A stretch of DNA of 47,500 bases from Fragilaria crotonensis (lineage: Eukaryota; Bacillariophyta; Fragilariophyceae; Fragilariales; Fragilariaceae): assembly GCA_022925895.1 (NCBI GenBank), contig JAKSYS010000014.1, forward strand, positions 1 to 47,500, read 5' to 3'. The notes under the pieces were generated by a model. It had not been told where the DNA came from. It did not search any database and saw nothing but the letters and a program-made list of their open reading frames with translations. Every line of letters begins with the position of its first letter. The first letter of the stretch is position 1. Both the position numbers and the translations under genes were made by a program. This document shows positions 1-11,541 of this stretch, in pieces.

Positions 1-1334
1 GGAACGAACACCATTTTTCCAGGCCTTGCTCAGGCCGTCAACATCCAATAGCATATTGTGCAAAGCACAACAGGTGAGCCAGATATTATCAACTACTTCC
101 GTGTTGTGAACTCAAATTCCACTCTTCAGAATTCGCCAGCGACCTTCAAGATCCCAAAGGTGCACTCAACATCCTTTCTCATAGACTCTAGCCACTGAGA
201 AAACCTCAGCTCCAACCGGTTGCACGAATCTTTCACGGGTGGCACTGTCGTCGACCACTCAAGGTAGCCGTTATCCACTATGACGTAAGCGCCCTTGAGT
301 CTAAGTATCCTGTCGTCACCTTCCTCGTCACTCGTCATTCCTTGTCGCGTCCGCAACTCGAAATCCATCTTGTCATCCAAGCCTCCGTCGCGAAGCTCTG
401 ACATAAAAGTATCAAAACGAATCAATGTTTTGTCGTTCCATCTACCAGGGTGACCAGATGTTGTGTGCAAAATTTGGCGGCGATGATTGCAAGTCAGATT
501 ATAAGTCCGCATCGTACTTTTCGACTTCGCCCCAAGGTGCGCTTGGCGCAAAGAAAACAAACCTTTCAAGAGGAATATGGGTTGCATCGGTGCTACCAAT
601 GCAACCTGGAAAGCCTGCAATATTGTATTCCTGCTCACAATCCCTCAGTTCCTCAACCGAACGCGGCGCCGACACATACATTGGATACAGTACCTTTGCT
701 CTGAACTTGACAAATTGGTAAAACTTACGATGGACGTCGCGACTGATGTATGTTACATCCTTCATGTCGTCAAACGTCCATCCTCTTCCCAGATAACGAA
801 GCGAACCCAAGAGAAGCAATCGATTGGCGAAACCTTTTGTTTTTATGTTGTTGGTCCTTTCATATGCCTTGATCCATCTGTCAAACAACCCGTCGCTTGC
901 TTCCGATGATATCATATCAAGAAGCATCACATACGATGCATATGGTAAGCGAAAATTCTGTCTAAACTCCTTTGCCCAATGCTGATTGCCGGGTTGCGGA
1001 TCATCAATGTAATCCTCCCACCATGCACTCATTTTTGTCTTCTTGCGCCGCGCTCCTGTGACCGGATCAGTATACCACCTGGCGTGAAATCCGCGTTTTC
1101 TTGGGCGGGCGGTTTCGCTCTCTCGGACTCAAGCAAGACTTCTCTTTTCCGTTTAATTCTCTGTCCAACCATGTACGCCAAAGCAATCCGCGCCTTTGTC
1201 TTCCGTTCGTCGTCGTCGTCATCTTGCATGAGATAACTTTCGAGTCTCTCGTCATCAATCTCGCCATCTTTGTTGAAACAATCATTTTCGGTGAGCGGAT
1301 CTTCGCCACCATCACCACACAGACCCTTTACCAT
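1..1334 (-). pseudogene. PIF/Harbinger-type DDE transposase, frame-broken and cut by the window edge
   Basis: Cut-and-paste transposase of the DDE_Tnp_4 type. Reading leftwards, an acidic and Lys/Arg-rich N-terminus (1334-1029) runs into a segment starting SAWWEDYIDDP (1032-499) that ends in the first catalytic motif GSTDATHI. A third segment (638-126) carries NLTCNHRRQ, GHPGRWNDK, the second Asp in YVIVDNGY and the Glu region ECTFGILK. The reading continues past the stop at 126-128 in another frame as NIWLTCCALHNMLLDVDG to the window edge, with an in-frame TGA near 103. There are thus at least three frame changes (about 1030, 550 and 150) plus one internal stop. The first break lies at an A5 run and overlaps as ATGA. 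The family assignment is firm from the motif order. It is very probably inactive. Its left end lies outside the window, and no terminal inverted repeat was found on the right. Confidence 0.85.
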
Positions 1335-2924
1335 GTCGATCGCGAGAAGTCGCGAAGCTTTAGTCCCATGGTTGCTTCAGAAACGGTGCGCAAGGTGGTA
1401 GAATTAGCTTTGACGAACATTGTGCAAAACTTGGCAATCGGCGCCAATCGGATGCGTATGAGGCTAGTAGCGAGTACTCCAGTGTCGCTTTTTTGTTTCC
1501 AGCCGGGTCGAGTCAAAAACAGTGTCGCTTTTTCTTTGCCTGGCGAAAAGATCCCGGTTCCAAAAAAAGCGACACCGTTTTTGTTTCGATTTATGTCGAC
1601 TTTTGAGGACGTAAGCATTGAGTTTCCACAAAAATGACGTCTTTTTTTAGGCATGTCTTTTTCTATTTTCTGTAAGCATCGGCCTGAGTGAACATATAGA
1701 GGTATGTTCTGCACATAGAAAAGCAATATGATTGCTCAGTTCTCACAAAAAAGTGCACCATAGATGAGACGTCAAAACATTGCTGCACGACCCTTTTTCA
1801 CACGTCGAGGATGCCCTCCAAATCTTTATAAATTACAGTTCTGAATATTTTCATACGTCTGCGAGGAGAAATCCACTTGGCGTTTGTACCACACGTTGTG
1901 GTACAAACAGCTCGTTCAAAACCCTGTACCAATATGAATTTCGATTCACCGAACACTTGTGAAATAAATCAACAACAGAATATAAGAATATTATCCATAT
2001 ATGTATACAAATTTATACACAACTTTGAACCAGTAAATCAAAAACGCAGACTTGTTTATCATCGACAGCTCATTCAGATGTTGCTCCAGTACTTTGATCA
2101 TTCTTCATTGCTGTTGACAGGGTAATGAAGGATCTATGATACGAACTGTTTGCAAAACATATATGTGTTTCTGCCGAGATTTGGTAAGTTGAAACTCTTG
2201 TGAAAATATTGGTTCAAAGCCATTTTTAGAGTGGTACTACAGTACTCTGAGTATCTGTTAGTCGGAGAGTCGGAGTCCTACTGGGAACTGGTTTGCATAG
2301 GACGGTAGAGTACATGTAGTCGTGTCTGCTCGTTGGACGTTGGATCGTCTTTAGTTTGCGTGGCCACTTGACTCGTCATAAGTATTCCATCATACATGTA
2401 GCAATATTATTTATACATAAACGTGATTCACTGATTCAGTACCACAGGGTTCACAATCCATACTTCCATACAGTCTACAGTTTCCGAGGGTCACGAAATT
2501 CCAGCACGGCACGGCGTCCGGCGTCTCGCAAAATTGAATCACAATCATTTCCCATCATACCGAATTGATCATATACACACATGAAGTATGTTTAAAACGC
2601 GAACGGCGCGGTCAAAAAATGATTGCGATTCCCGCGAGTTGTGTTGAGTCGTCCAGGAACTCTAAAAAGGGAATTGCCAGCAAGCGCCGCCAAGACAGGA
2701 GAACACAGATCCGTTTGGAATCAAATCTTTTCACTGGCGGCTCGCCGTGGTCGTGGTCGTGCCTGTGCCTCCAAATCTCCAAGAGCGTGTCCGTGTTGTG
2801 TGCACTGGAGGCTGGGAATTGGGACCGAGCAACAGGCATTGGCGTCAGTTTCGAGTGCCATTATATTTGTTGCAGTTCCCTGTTGTTGTGACCTTAACTT
2901 GCTTAACTTTTCTATCAACCCATC
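1335..2924. other. Intergenic stretch, no supported gene
   Basis: I see no recognisable protein in any frame. The left 400 bp hold the GTGTCGC-T(n) repeats listed separately. 1780-2350 is AT-rich without a clear signal. 2600-2920 is more GC-balanced and is probably the upstream region or 5' UTR of the FAIM1-like gene that starts at 2925. Confidence 0.5.
1482..1575. repeat. Three copies of a GTGTCGC-T(n) motif, two direct and one inverted
   Basis: GTGTCGCTTTTTT occurs at 1482-1494, a second copy at 1522-1533, and its reverse complement at 1562-1575. The outer pair could form a hairpin of about 13 bp. It sits about 150 bp beyond the 5' end of the Harbinger reading frame, so it may be a decayed subterminal or terminal repeat of that element; this is inference. 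Confidence 0.5.
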
Positions 2925-4725
2925 ATGTCGTACGGTGGATCCTCCCTTCCAGATCTGGAGCCCCTGTAGTCAGGTCCATAGTCTATTCGGTTGATTTTTC
3001 TGCAAGCCGCAGGCAAACGAATTGCCACGACCAAACGTCGCATCCGATGGTAAGTCGGCAGTCATTCCGTCGCGAACTATTCGATCGCAGTTGAATGCAG
3101 CATTCAATACTAAATTGTCGTGCTTGCTCGATTGTTAAAACTCAATTTTCAACAGGAGGTGGGGTTTGCCAACAACGAGGCCTTGTCACAGGGTCAAACA
3201 GGAATCGCTTGCCGTGGAGAGGAGCACGATGTTACTATGGTGTGGTCGCTTACTTCTGGTAAGCGCCAGATCACAATGGACGGCCAAGAGGTCCACTATG
3301 CGTCAAGCCGCGCGGGATTGTCGACTTTTCTTGACTATGCGCGGCAATCACATCCTCAAGGTCGTTGCCCATGCCAATCCCCATTGAGCGCTACGCCAAG
3401 TTTTCGTCATGACTTCTTTGTTGACGGACAGTCTTTCTTTGACATGCCAAAAGTCTATGAGTTAGGGCTTAGAGGCGCCTCAGGCTCAGTCGAGAGTTCC
3501 TGGGAATTCGTTCTCCTATGGAGATACTGCTCGCCGTGCTCCTCAGTCCAACGAGGACGCTGATTTGCAAGGGCCATTCAAGAGTCTCTTGCCGAGTCTC
3601 GTAGGCACTTGCAACACGTCAAGCGATCTGACGACAGCTACTCTGCTTCTGGGACAAGCGCCGGACCTGACTATTTAGCCCACGCTCCGAGCCCACAGGA
3701 ACCCGCTCCCTCGAATGGACTTGTTGGGTTTGGTTCGCCGACGTCCCAGGAGCCTACTGCTCTAGTACCTGTCGCTCCGCAGTATGCAGCACCTGCTCCC
3801 GCATACGGCCAACCACCAGCCCCTGCGTATGGATATTCACCTGCCCCTCCACCTGCTCTCACCTACGAGCCCGCTCCTGTGTACGCCCCAGCGGCACCAG
3901 CGTACACCCAGGCGCCGGTGTACGCTGCGCCATCTACCCACACACCGTTGCTGCTGCTCACAGTACCAGCAGCTTTCAAGTGGTCAACTGCTTTCTCCAG
4001 GTGTGACTTCACCGCTTCCGCCCCACCGTCGTATGGTTTTCCAGTGCAACAACCAATGTATTCTGAGGATGATCCGTTTGCTCCGAAGCCACCAACCCAA
4101 AATGAATTGCTCACATCTGTCCTAGGTCTCTACGAAATCAACCAACTTCCCTAGTACTCCTGGTGCACCACCGCAGCCCAACTTCCAGTCGCCGCAGACC
4201 CCTTTCCACTACGAATGGTCAGGTTAATCTGACCATGAATGCACCACTTACCATTACAAACGAAGAGGAGGATGCCCCGAAGACTGCGTTTGATAAGGCT
4301 CTAAGTAGTCTTGTCAATTTTGATGACATTAGTGCTCCAGCTGACAAGGATATCCAGGAGGCAATGAGAAAGAAGCAGGAAGAGCAAACGCGTAAGAGTA
4401 ACAAAAGCAAGGCCCTTCCGCCCGCCGCCAACAATATGGTTGGGTCCGGAGCTACACTGGCTCAGATCTCTCAAGTCAAGCAGGTACGTGTTCTACTGTG
4501 ACGTTTGTACTCGATGTCGAGTTGTTTTCTCATGCTTCTTTAAAATTCGAAGGTTGTGCCGCCAAAGGATCCTTCAAAGTCATGAAGCCCTCCGTCTTTC
4601 ATCAGGATGCTGCCATGGCGGGTGCTCTCGTGATTCGAGGTGACGGGCCTCCACCTTTGCAGCCTCAAGGCTTTGGTATCGTACACGGTCAAGGTTATTA
4701 CGGTAGCCGCGCAGGATACTACTGA
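2925..4725 (+). CDS. FAIM1-like domain protein with UIM and Pro/Ala/Tyr-rich region (multiple frame breaks)
   Basis: Begins MSYGGSSLPDLE. A clear intron lies at 3050-3155 (GTAAGT...AACAG), another at 4484-4552 (GTACGT...CGAAG), and a short first intron near 2967-3012 is likely. The first domain reads HDVTMVWSLTSGKR, MDGQEVHYA, MRGNHILKVVAHANP and FFVDGQSFFDMPKV. That is the W...SGKR...DGKE...G...VDGKS pattern of FAIM1, a cytosolic beta-sandwich protein. A ubiquitin-interacting motif follows (ADLQ then AIQESLAESRRHLQ), then a Pro/Ala/Tyr-rich tract (about 3620-3960) and a conserved tail with NEEEDAPKTAFDKALSSLV and AMAGALVIRGDGPPPLQ, ending GYYGSRAGYY. At least seven single-base frame changes occur. 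Several (near 3315, 3340, 3385 and in the G4 run at 3162) are repaired by one base in a homopolymer, so sequencing deletion is as likely as pseudogenisation. Function is inferred: a ubiquitin-binding adaptor. Confidence 0.65.
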
Positions 4726-5263
4726 ACACGCTCAATGGAACATGGAACGCACGCTTTCATTTAGGCTCCAAACATTCCGACGAAAATTGTCTGGAACAAC
4801 GCGTGCGTTTGTCACGGCTTACCATAAACTATTTATGATCTTTAGGAAGAAACGATGTATTTATCTTGGAATCTAGGACGTGCCATGCCTCCAAGGAAAG
4901 CCCGGTACATTGGAGGTCTACTGCCTACGAATATAATCGGGTGTTCTATGGTTTGTGGTGTTGTATTGTATGCCATACCCGTCTCTCTTCGTTGGAGGTG
5001 TACGACAATTGTCTAATGGTAGTACCGGTTACCGGTAAATCCAGTACCAGTACTTGTAGTCTGGCACGAGTTGAGTTCTGGTTACTGGTACTAGTACCTG
5101 GTACATACGGTACGATATTGGCGATCTGCTGATGTGCTGATACGCTGGTAGTGATGCTCTGTCCATCACCGGTTGATTTATCCTCTGCTTGGCTTTTAGC
5201 TTCAACTGATGGATCTGTCTCACCACAGAAAATCACATTAAGTTTCATGTTCGGCGTTCTGCC
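4726..5263. other. Intergenic region with GTAC-rich palindromic tract
   Basis: There is no gene. 5020-5120 is dominated by overlapping GTAC, GTACCGG and CTAGTAC palindromes. It lies immediately upstream of the plastid NusG gene and may include its promoter. The same sequence style recurs in other gaps of the window. Confidence 0.5.
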
Positions 5264-7415
5264 ATGAAGCGCTCCCCGCAACCGCAGTGTCGTGGCTGCA
5301 ACAGTGGTTTTACATTTGGTTCTCCTTCTTTGTATTCAAAGCTACACTGCATTCCTGCTTCAACCCTCCCTGAAATACAATGCACACCACAACCCTCACG
5401 ATTCCCAGGATGGCAGGCCTTGTCATTAATACGCCGACTCGCACCTTCAAGGACAGGCACCGCTCGGTACGGCAAACTCTGGCAGCGCTTGGAAATAGAA
5501 GAAGACCTGAGCCAATGTGGTACTTGCTCAATTGTATCGTCACTCAGAACTCGACCTATTGCGCCAGTGCCGTGCCAGATGCGGACATATGGAAGACGTG
5601 GTCAAGTTTGTGGTACCCATTGAACGGTCTACTCGATCTCATGGTCCGAATCGCATCGTGACCGACACAAAGGTGGGATATCCAGGCTATGTCTTTGCCA
5701 AGCTTCGACTCTGCGAAGAAGTGTATGAGGCGATTCAAGACCTGGATCTCTGCCGTTCTTGGATGGGAACTGTCAACAAGAAGGATACAAAAACTACCTC
5801 CATCACCGTTAGCTCTCAACGAAATGGAGATTGAGAAGTTTGGATTGGAGGAATTAGGGGAGGAAGTTGATTTTTCGGAAGACCTTGTTCAGGAGTTGAT
5901 GAACGAGGAGGGTGTGATTGTTGACACAGCAGAGAACGAAAAAAAGGCTAAGGCAAAGGGAGCCAAGATTGACAAAGAGCAACTTCAGGCGTACATGGAC
6001 CTTCGACCAGACGACATGGTTAAAGTAATCGGCGACGGAAAATTCAAGGGGGAGGATGGCATTGTTAAGCGCCTCAAGAATGGAAAGCTCATGATACGCT
6101 TTTTCACGTACGGAAGCACCTACGAAGAATGGTTGGACCCCAAAGACGTTCGAAAACTTTCGGCTGAAGAAGCCCTACGTGGTCTTTCTGGACCTAGCAT
6201 GCCGGTCACGCAGCATGACCTTGAAGGTAGTGATGATATGCGAGATCAAAGGTCCGACCAAAATGGGTCTGGTGGGCTTCGACGGGCGCTAATGAGCAAT
6301 GTTAGCGGGAACCGAGGACCGCGGAATACTCGATTTGAAACCATACAGCGCGGCGACAGGTACAAGCGCGACGTCTTTGGACGGTCTGATGCTGAGCGCA
6401 AAAATGAAGAAAAGAAATGGTCACGGGATCAAGACCAACAGGGTTCAAGAGCTGGACCAAGAGATGCAGCGGGTGTCAACGACGGAGGTCAACGAGACCT
6501 CCCGATGGCGGACGTGGACAGTCAGTGGGGTCGTTACTCCCAGCGTGAAGATCGTCGTGACCGCGGTCCCAGTGATGATAGAAGGCGTGGTCAAGGCGAC
6601 GAAAGACGACCCAGTAACAGCGACAAAGCTCGCAATCCTCGCAATGATGGCGAGCTTCAGCGAGTGCGGAGCGCATTGGATGGTGGTGACTGGAATGCCT
6701 TCGTCTCGCCATCGCCTTCGCCAACTAAATCGCCTGACCAAGAGGACGATGCGTTCTTCAGGTCTCATGTCCGAATTGAACGGTCAACAAAGCACAGGTC
6801 CAGAGTCTGCCGTTTCTTTCGGCAGTGATGATGACTTCTTTCCTCACTGATATCAGAGTTGACAATGGAAAAGAAAACGGTAAAAGAGAAACGAAGCCAC
6901 GCCAGCAGACCGAAGCAGTCTCGAGTCCTGATGATATTGACTTCTTTGCGGCTCTTGAAGCAGAATTGGGTGGTTCTCTCCATTTAATGCGAATGGCGAT
7001 AGATTCGTGACAGATATCCAGACTGCTGTCACAGATCGCAAGCCTCGACCTGTCGTGAAGGCGACTGCTGCCGACGACGATGGTGACGACTTCTTTGCAA
7101 ATCTTGAAAAGGAACTGTCAGGGCAAGGGTTCGACAGGACGAGCAGCTTCGCTGAACCCGTGGCTCCAGGAGACGATTTGTCGGCGCAATTAGAGACAGA
7201 GGCTGTAGCTCCAAAAGCACGAGAAAGCAAGGATTGGAATGGTGATCTTGCACCTACATCTAAAGCGAAAAGCCCCAAAGTATCACCAGTGTCGGGGTCT
7301 CGACAGCGAATCCCTGGCGAAGAGCACAGTTCCTGTTTTGAAAGAAATGCTAAGAGAGCGTGGTTTGAAAGTTTCTGGGAGTAAGTCTGAATTGATTGCA
7401 AGGCTCTTGCAATAG
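5264..7415 (+). CDS. Plastid-targeted NusG/Spt5-like transcription factor: NGN, KOW, DDFF repeats, SAP
   Basis: Starts MKRSPQ. After one frame change comes a hydrophobic signal (SVVAATVVLHLVLLLCIQS) ending YTAF-LL, an ASAFAP-like plastid cleavage site. The NGN domain shows MWYLLNCIVTQ, VVPIERS and KVGYPGYVFAKL (5515-5760). The KOW domain shows DDMVKVIGDGKFKGEDGIVK and ends EEWLDPKDV (6010-6160). An Arg/Asp-rich disordered region follows (6230-6700). Four DDFF-x2-L-x2-EL motifs come next (near 6745, 6830, 6935, 7085). The C-terminus is a SAP-like helix pair, LKEMLRERGLKVSGSKSEL, ending at TAG 7413-7415. NusG proteins bind RNA polymerase and influence pausing and termination; SAP motifs bind DNA or RNA. 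Action in plastid transcription is inferred. Frames change at about 5300, 5400, 5535, 5795, 6765, 6840, 7000 and 7335. Several fall at short homopolymers (A5 at 5790, T3 at 6840), so the intact gene is probably one open frame. Confidence 0.75.
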
Positions 7416-7618
7416 GATGTTAAGTTTAGCTGTTCGTGGCCGATCCTGCGTACAATTTGCAGCCAATTCACCAATATATTAATGATCTGTTTCAGCGCGT
7501 GTGCAATCGTGTACTTGCACACCATGCTCTCGCAATACATCCCTGTTCGTGGTTCATGGCGATGATGGTGAGACATCGTGGATTTTCTATTCTGAGTATC
7601 CAGGGAAGTAGACCGAAC

Positions 7619-10600
7619 TCACCTCAACATGTCACATGCTTGTAGAATTGAGCCCCTAGCCACAGTGGTCGACTGGTTTAGAGAGTCCGTGACAAGCGTG
7701 TGGAACTTGATCGCTGCGGTCCTTAGCAAATGCGGTTCAGAATGCTGAATCTGTCGAGAAAGGCGATCCAAGGCAGTCCTGAGTTGTGTTCTATCCGCAT
7801 CGATACTTCCCATGCCGGAAAGCGCATCTTGTCGTGCTACTGACCGACAGAGCAACGCTTCGTGCTGCAAATTAAGAGTTCGAGGCTTGACTCAATTGCA
7901 AGTCTGATGCTTGTACTGGTTTATCGTGCCGCTTTAAACTGTTTCGTTCTGCTGCTAGTCGTCGAGCCTCCTTATCATCCCCGAGCTCTTTCGCACATTT
8001 GCACAACCATGTCAAATTCGTGAGGCGTGCTTGCAGCATTCGTTGATCATGAGTATGGCTTTCACATAGCTGATCCAGAACCTCCTTTTCTGAGAGCAAC
8101 ATTTCTTGCGCCTTGATTATATCCTGTTCAGCGAAGGCAACACGACCAAGTTCATGTAGCACGGACGACACGTCAATATGGACACCCTGGATGTATGAAT
8201 ATACGTATCTTCTGGCTCGAAGGCATTCCGAATACAGATCCCAAGCTTGCCCGAACTGTTCCCTCTGAAAAGCGAGGACACCTTGCTGAATTTGACTGCG
8301 GCAACATTGACATGAAGGGCGGCCTCCCGTAAAGTTCAACATACAACTCGAGAGCCTGCGATAAGCTGCGGTCAGCGGAATCGAACTCACCTCGTCGGAT
8401 AGCGACTCGTGCAAGTTGCTTGAGCGTTGCAGCCTCTGGCCGATTTGCATCCTCAGCCCCAAGGCTTTTGCAGAAGAGCTTCAGCTTCGGCTAGAGATGG
8501 CGGTTTTCTTGCAAGGTGAACAGCCGCGAGCTGGTGCAATGTTGCGGCACAATCGGCTTCGACGACTTCACCGGCTGATCCGACGTCCAAGATGCGGCGT
8601 AAGTCAAGGGCTCGTTCAAGGAAGTCGGCAGCAGCCTGCAAATTGTGTTTCTTCACCTCAAGCACCCCAAGTTCGTGGAGAATCGCCGCCACACCATGGC
8701 GCTCGTCGAAGTCTGTACTGACCAGCGCACTACGAATGAGAAGCGCCTTTGAGAGCGCCTCTTCAGAATTTCGAAAGCTTCCCTGATATCGAAGGACACG
8801 CCCAAGCTCGTAGAGAACCGCCGCACGAGCACGGCTATGAGACTGTGACCCATTGTCTATCCTATTTAGGATCTCTAACGACTGGTCCAGGGAGTCTTTT
8901 GCATCGTCGAATCTGTTTAATGCCATCGCTGAGAAAACTCCTGCTTCCTTGATAGAATTGCACAATCTAGCTGCAAACCATCGGGATGCAGACACGAATA
9001 AGCGACAACTGCTTTTAAGTGTTCCAAATGTACGCCGACTCTTGCCAGCTTTCGATTTGGTCGGGCTTGAATCTCCAGGCCTGTTTGATCGCATGGACGC
9101 AGATCTTCAAACTGACTCGACCTTCCGCTTCGGTTTGTGACTTTCAGAGCTTGTGCCAGCAATCTATGCATCGACCCCTTGATTCCTTTACGACAAGTAA
9201 GGAGAATGACTTCACAATTTTCCAGATTGAATCTGTTTGCTCAAACTCATCAAAAGGCACCTTCGCCGAATCAGCAGTGAGCACTATCTGTGATACCTTG
9301 GGCGCCAATGGAAGAGCATTGTCCAGACTTTTGCCCGGCACGTAAGAAGATACGTTGCAGCCATGCATACAGTGACCATCGATTTGGCAGCGATGCGCGC
9401 CGCCGCTAGCCGATTTGAGCCCTTCGTGCGCCTTTCCAGTACAAACGTTGTCAACATGGCCAGCCCTCCTATCAAGACAGTCCGGGAAATACCCTGTATG
9501 GCGTCCGCAGCTGCCTCGCGCCAGTGCTTCGGCCTCCGATGATGCCTTCGCTTGCGACATAGTATTGCCTCTTCTATCGAGTGAGCATGCTTGGCCCGCA
9601 GTAGAGTGCGTACCAAAGCTTTCGTGATTTGATCAGGACCCAGCCAGCAAAGGAGGCGCAACACCCAAGCTAACTGACTTTCGTTTGATTGCATTCAAAC
9701 TTAGCGCTAGACTGGATTCTACAACCTGGTGACCAAGGAGCGCTCCATTTCGCTCGGAGTCGGCATAGCGGGCCAAATATTCCGAGCAATCAACGTCGCA
9801 TCGTAGCATGTATGCCGCAGCCATGCTCAAGGCGAGTGGAAGGTGACCTAGCTGGCCCGCTAAGTGGTGTGCTGCTTTCACATGAATCTCTCCGGAAATG
9901 TTCGCAGAGCGGCAGAGCAATTGTATTGATTCCGACGGACTGAAACAGCCGAGGATCATGGTAGATTGATCATTATCGTCAGCTCCAAGTGACCGCGTAG
10001 TAACTAGGAGATGACCGCATGAGCCTCCGTGCGGAACGAATTTTTGAAGAAGGGAGCGGTCCTCGAGATTGTCAAAAACAAGAAGCCACGGTACCTTACT
10101 GCGGAAAAGTCTTGCTTTCACCTCTGAAATGACCTCCTCGGTGTCTTTGTCGCGAGCATCCACACCAGTTGTGTCCGCCAACAGCTGTCGGTAGCAAGCA
10201 ACGATACGTTCGGCTCCTTGCGCGCTCAACCAGATTACCAAACCATAGTACGAAGGGAAGTTTCGATAGCAGTATTCCGTACAAAGTTGCGTCTTGCCTT
10301 GAGATCTCAACCGTTAGTCGATGCGGCATTAGGCATCTACGGTAATGGAACACAACGTACCTACACCACCCATGCCCGTGATTTCAACTTTAGCTACCCC
10401 AGTGTGATGGTTCTGGCCAGCTTTTTGTGCTATCAGTCGCGCATGAATCTGTGATAGTTCCAAGTCGCGGCCAGTGAAGGTTGCGTTGCGTTGCGGGATC
10501 GACCAGGTTCCTCTCATCATGTTGATTAGGAAGGCACTCGCAAACTCCTCAGGGTGGCGTCTATCTTCGTAATGGGTCGCTGGGTGTTTACTTAATATCG

Positions 10601-11221
10601 AGTCAATTGTGTTGTATTCCTTGCGAAACAACCACGGTCGTCTGGAAGAAGGAGTATCATTGAGAAAATAAGGACTCCAGCAATACGTGGTTACAACAAA
10701 CTGTTCAGCCATTTCTTCGCCGCCCCACTGCAAGCACCCTTGTATTACCGTATCCACATAAGATTGAAGTATAGGATGATCCTCATTTGCCTCGGCACAA
10801 AACGACTGCTTTGGGACATACACCCAGAGCTTTGCACCATCAGCTATTTTGAGGGTGTCGACTTCTAACCCACCAGCCGAATCTGACCTGGCAACAGTTC
10901 AAGATGTTCGAGGTTCATCTCCACTCTATCATACCCCACCTCCCGTCTGTCAAAGGACGAAAGCATAGAATGCGGATACGGAACAGTACGCCATTTATCA
11001 CAGTTCCATCGCCCGCGTTGTCCTTCGCAATGCCAAGTGCGGTGAACCCAGTGTTCGATCGAAAATTCCAACCTCGACGGTAGCCGAAACAAGCTCGAAT
11101 ATTTGCCCTCTGCCCCGGTAGTGCCTGGCTTCTGTCGGCCATCCATGACGCATGTGTTGGTATTGATGATGCTGCCGAATCCAAACAGATAGTCGTAGGC
11201 ATTATCGTCCTCCATTGTCAA
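7619..11221 (-). CDS. GGCT/AIG2-like - NB-ARC - TPR protein (NLR-like), frame-broken
   Basis: The N-terminus (11221-10860) reads YDYLFGFGSIINT, FGYRRGWNFRSNTGFTALG, INGVLFRI and SSFDRREVGYDRVEM. This is a gamma-glutamylcyclotransferase (AIG2-like) fold with its YGS-like loop and a candidate catalytic Glu in REVGY. The same fold seems to continue as KLWVYVPKQSF and SYVDTVIQGCLQWGGEEMAE. Then FTGRDLELSQIHARL leads into an NB-ARC: P-loop GMGGVGKTQL split by a 63-nt intron (10298-10360), kinase-2 VPWLLVFDNLED, HLLVTTRS and GHLPLALSMAAAYML. From about 9690 leftward come a helical region (RLLCWLGPDQI) and kinesin-light-chain-like TPRs (RAAVLYELGRVLRYQG, VAAILHELGVLEVKK, SSVLHELGRVAFAEQD). The frame of the last TPR ORF stops at 7872; one base shift extends it to 7619. 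At least seven frame changes occur. A signalling or immune-type STAND NTPase is the family expectation; the role here is unknown. Confidence 0.75.
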
Positions 11222-11541
11222 TGGCGATCACCGCGTTTGGGTGAGACAGAAAATGTGACATCTGATTTCGTACTGTAGTTCTGAGTTCCCAGGTACTAGT
11301 AGTTGTAGTGTGCGCATCGTCCTATACTCCGGTCTCCGGTCTCCGGTGGATGTACAGTATTCAGCTCAAGAAGCGCGACAATTGAGCATCAGACACTAAA
11401 AGGACAACTGTACCCGGTACTGGTACTCTACTGAGTAGTCCAAAGCCAGCAGAGTACAAGGACGAGTACCCAAGCGGCAGTACAATCGTAATCCAAGTAG
11501 ACACAACGTAATACGATACCAAACACGTGCAACAACATCAC

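Noticed and set aside
1101-1637. 178-codon plus-strand ORF opposite the Harbinger N-terminus
   Set aside because: Antisense to recognisable transposase sequence and running into the GTGTCGC repeats; no protein features.
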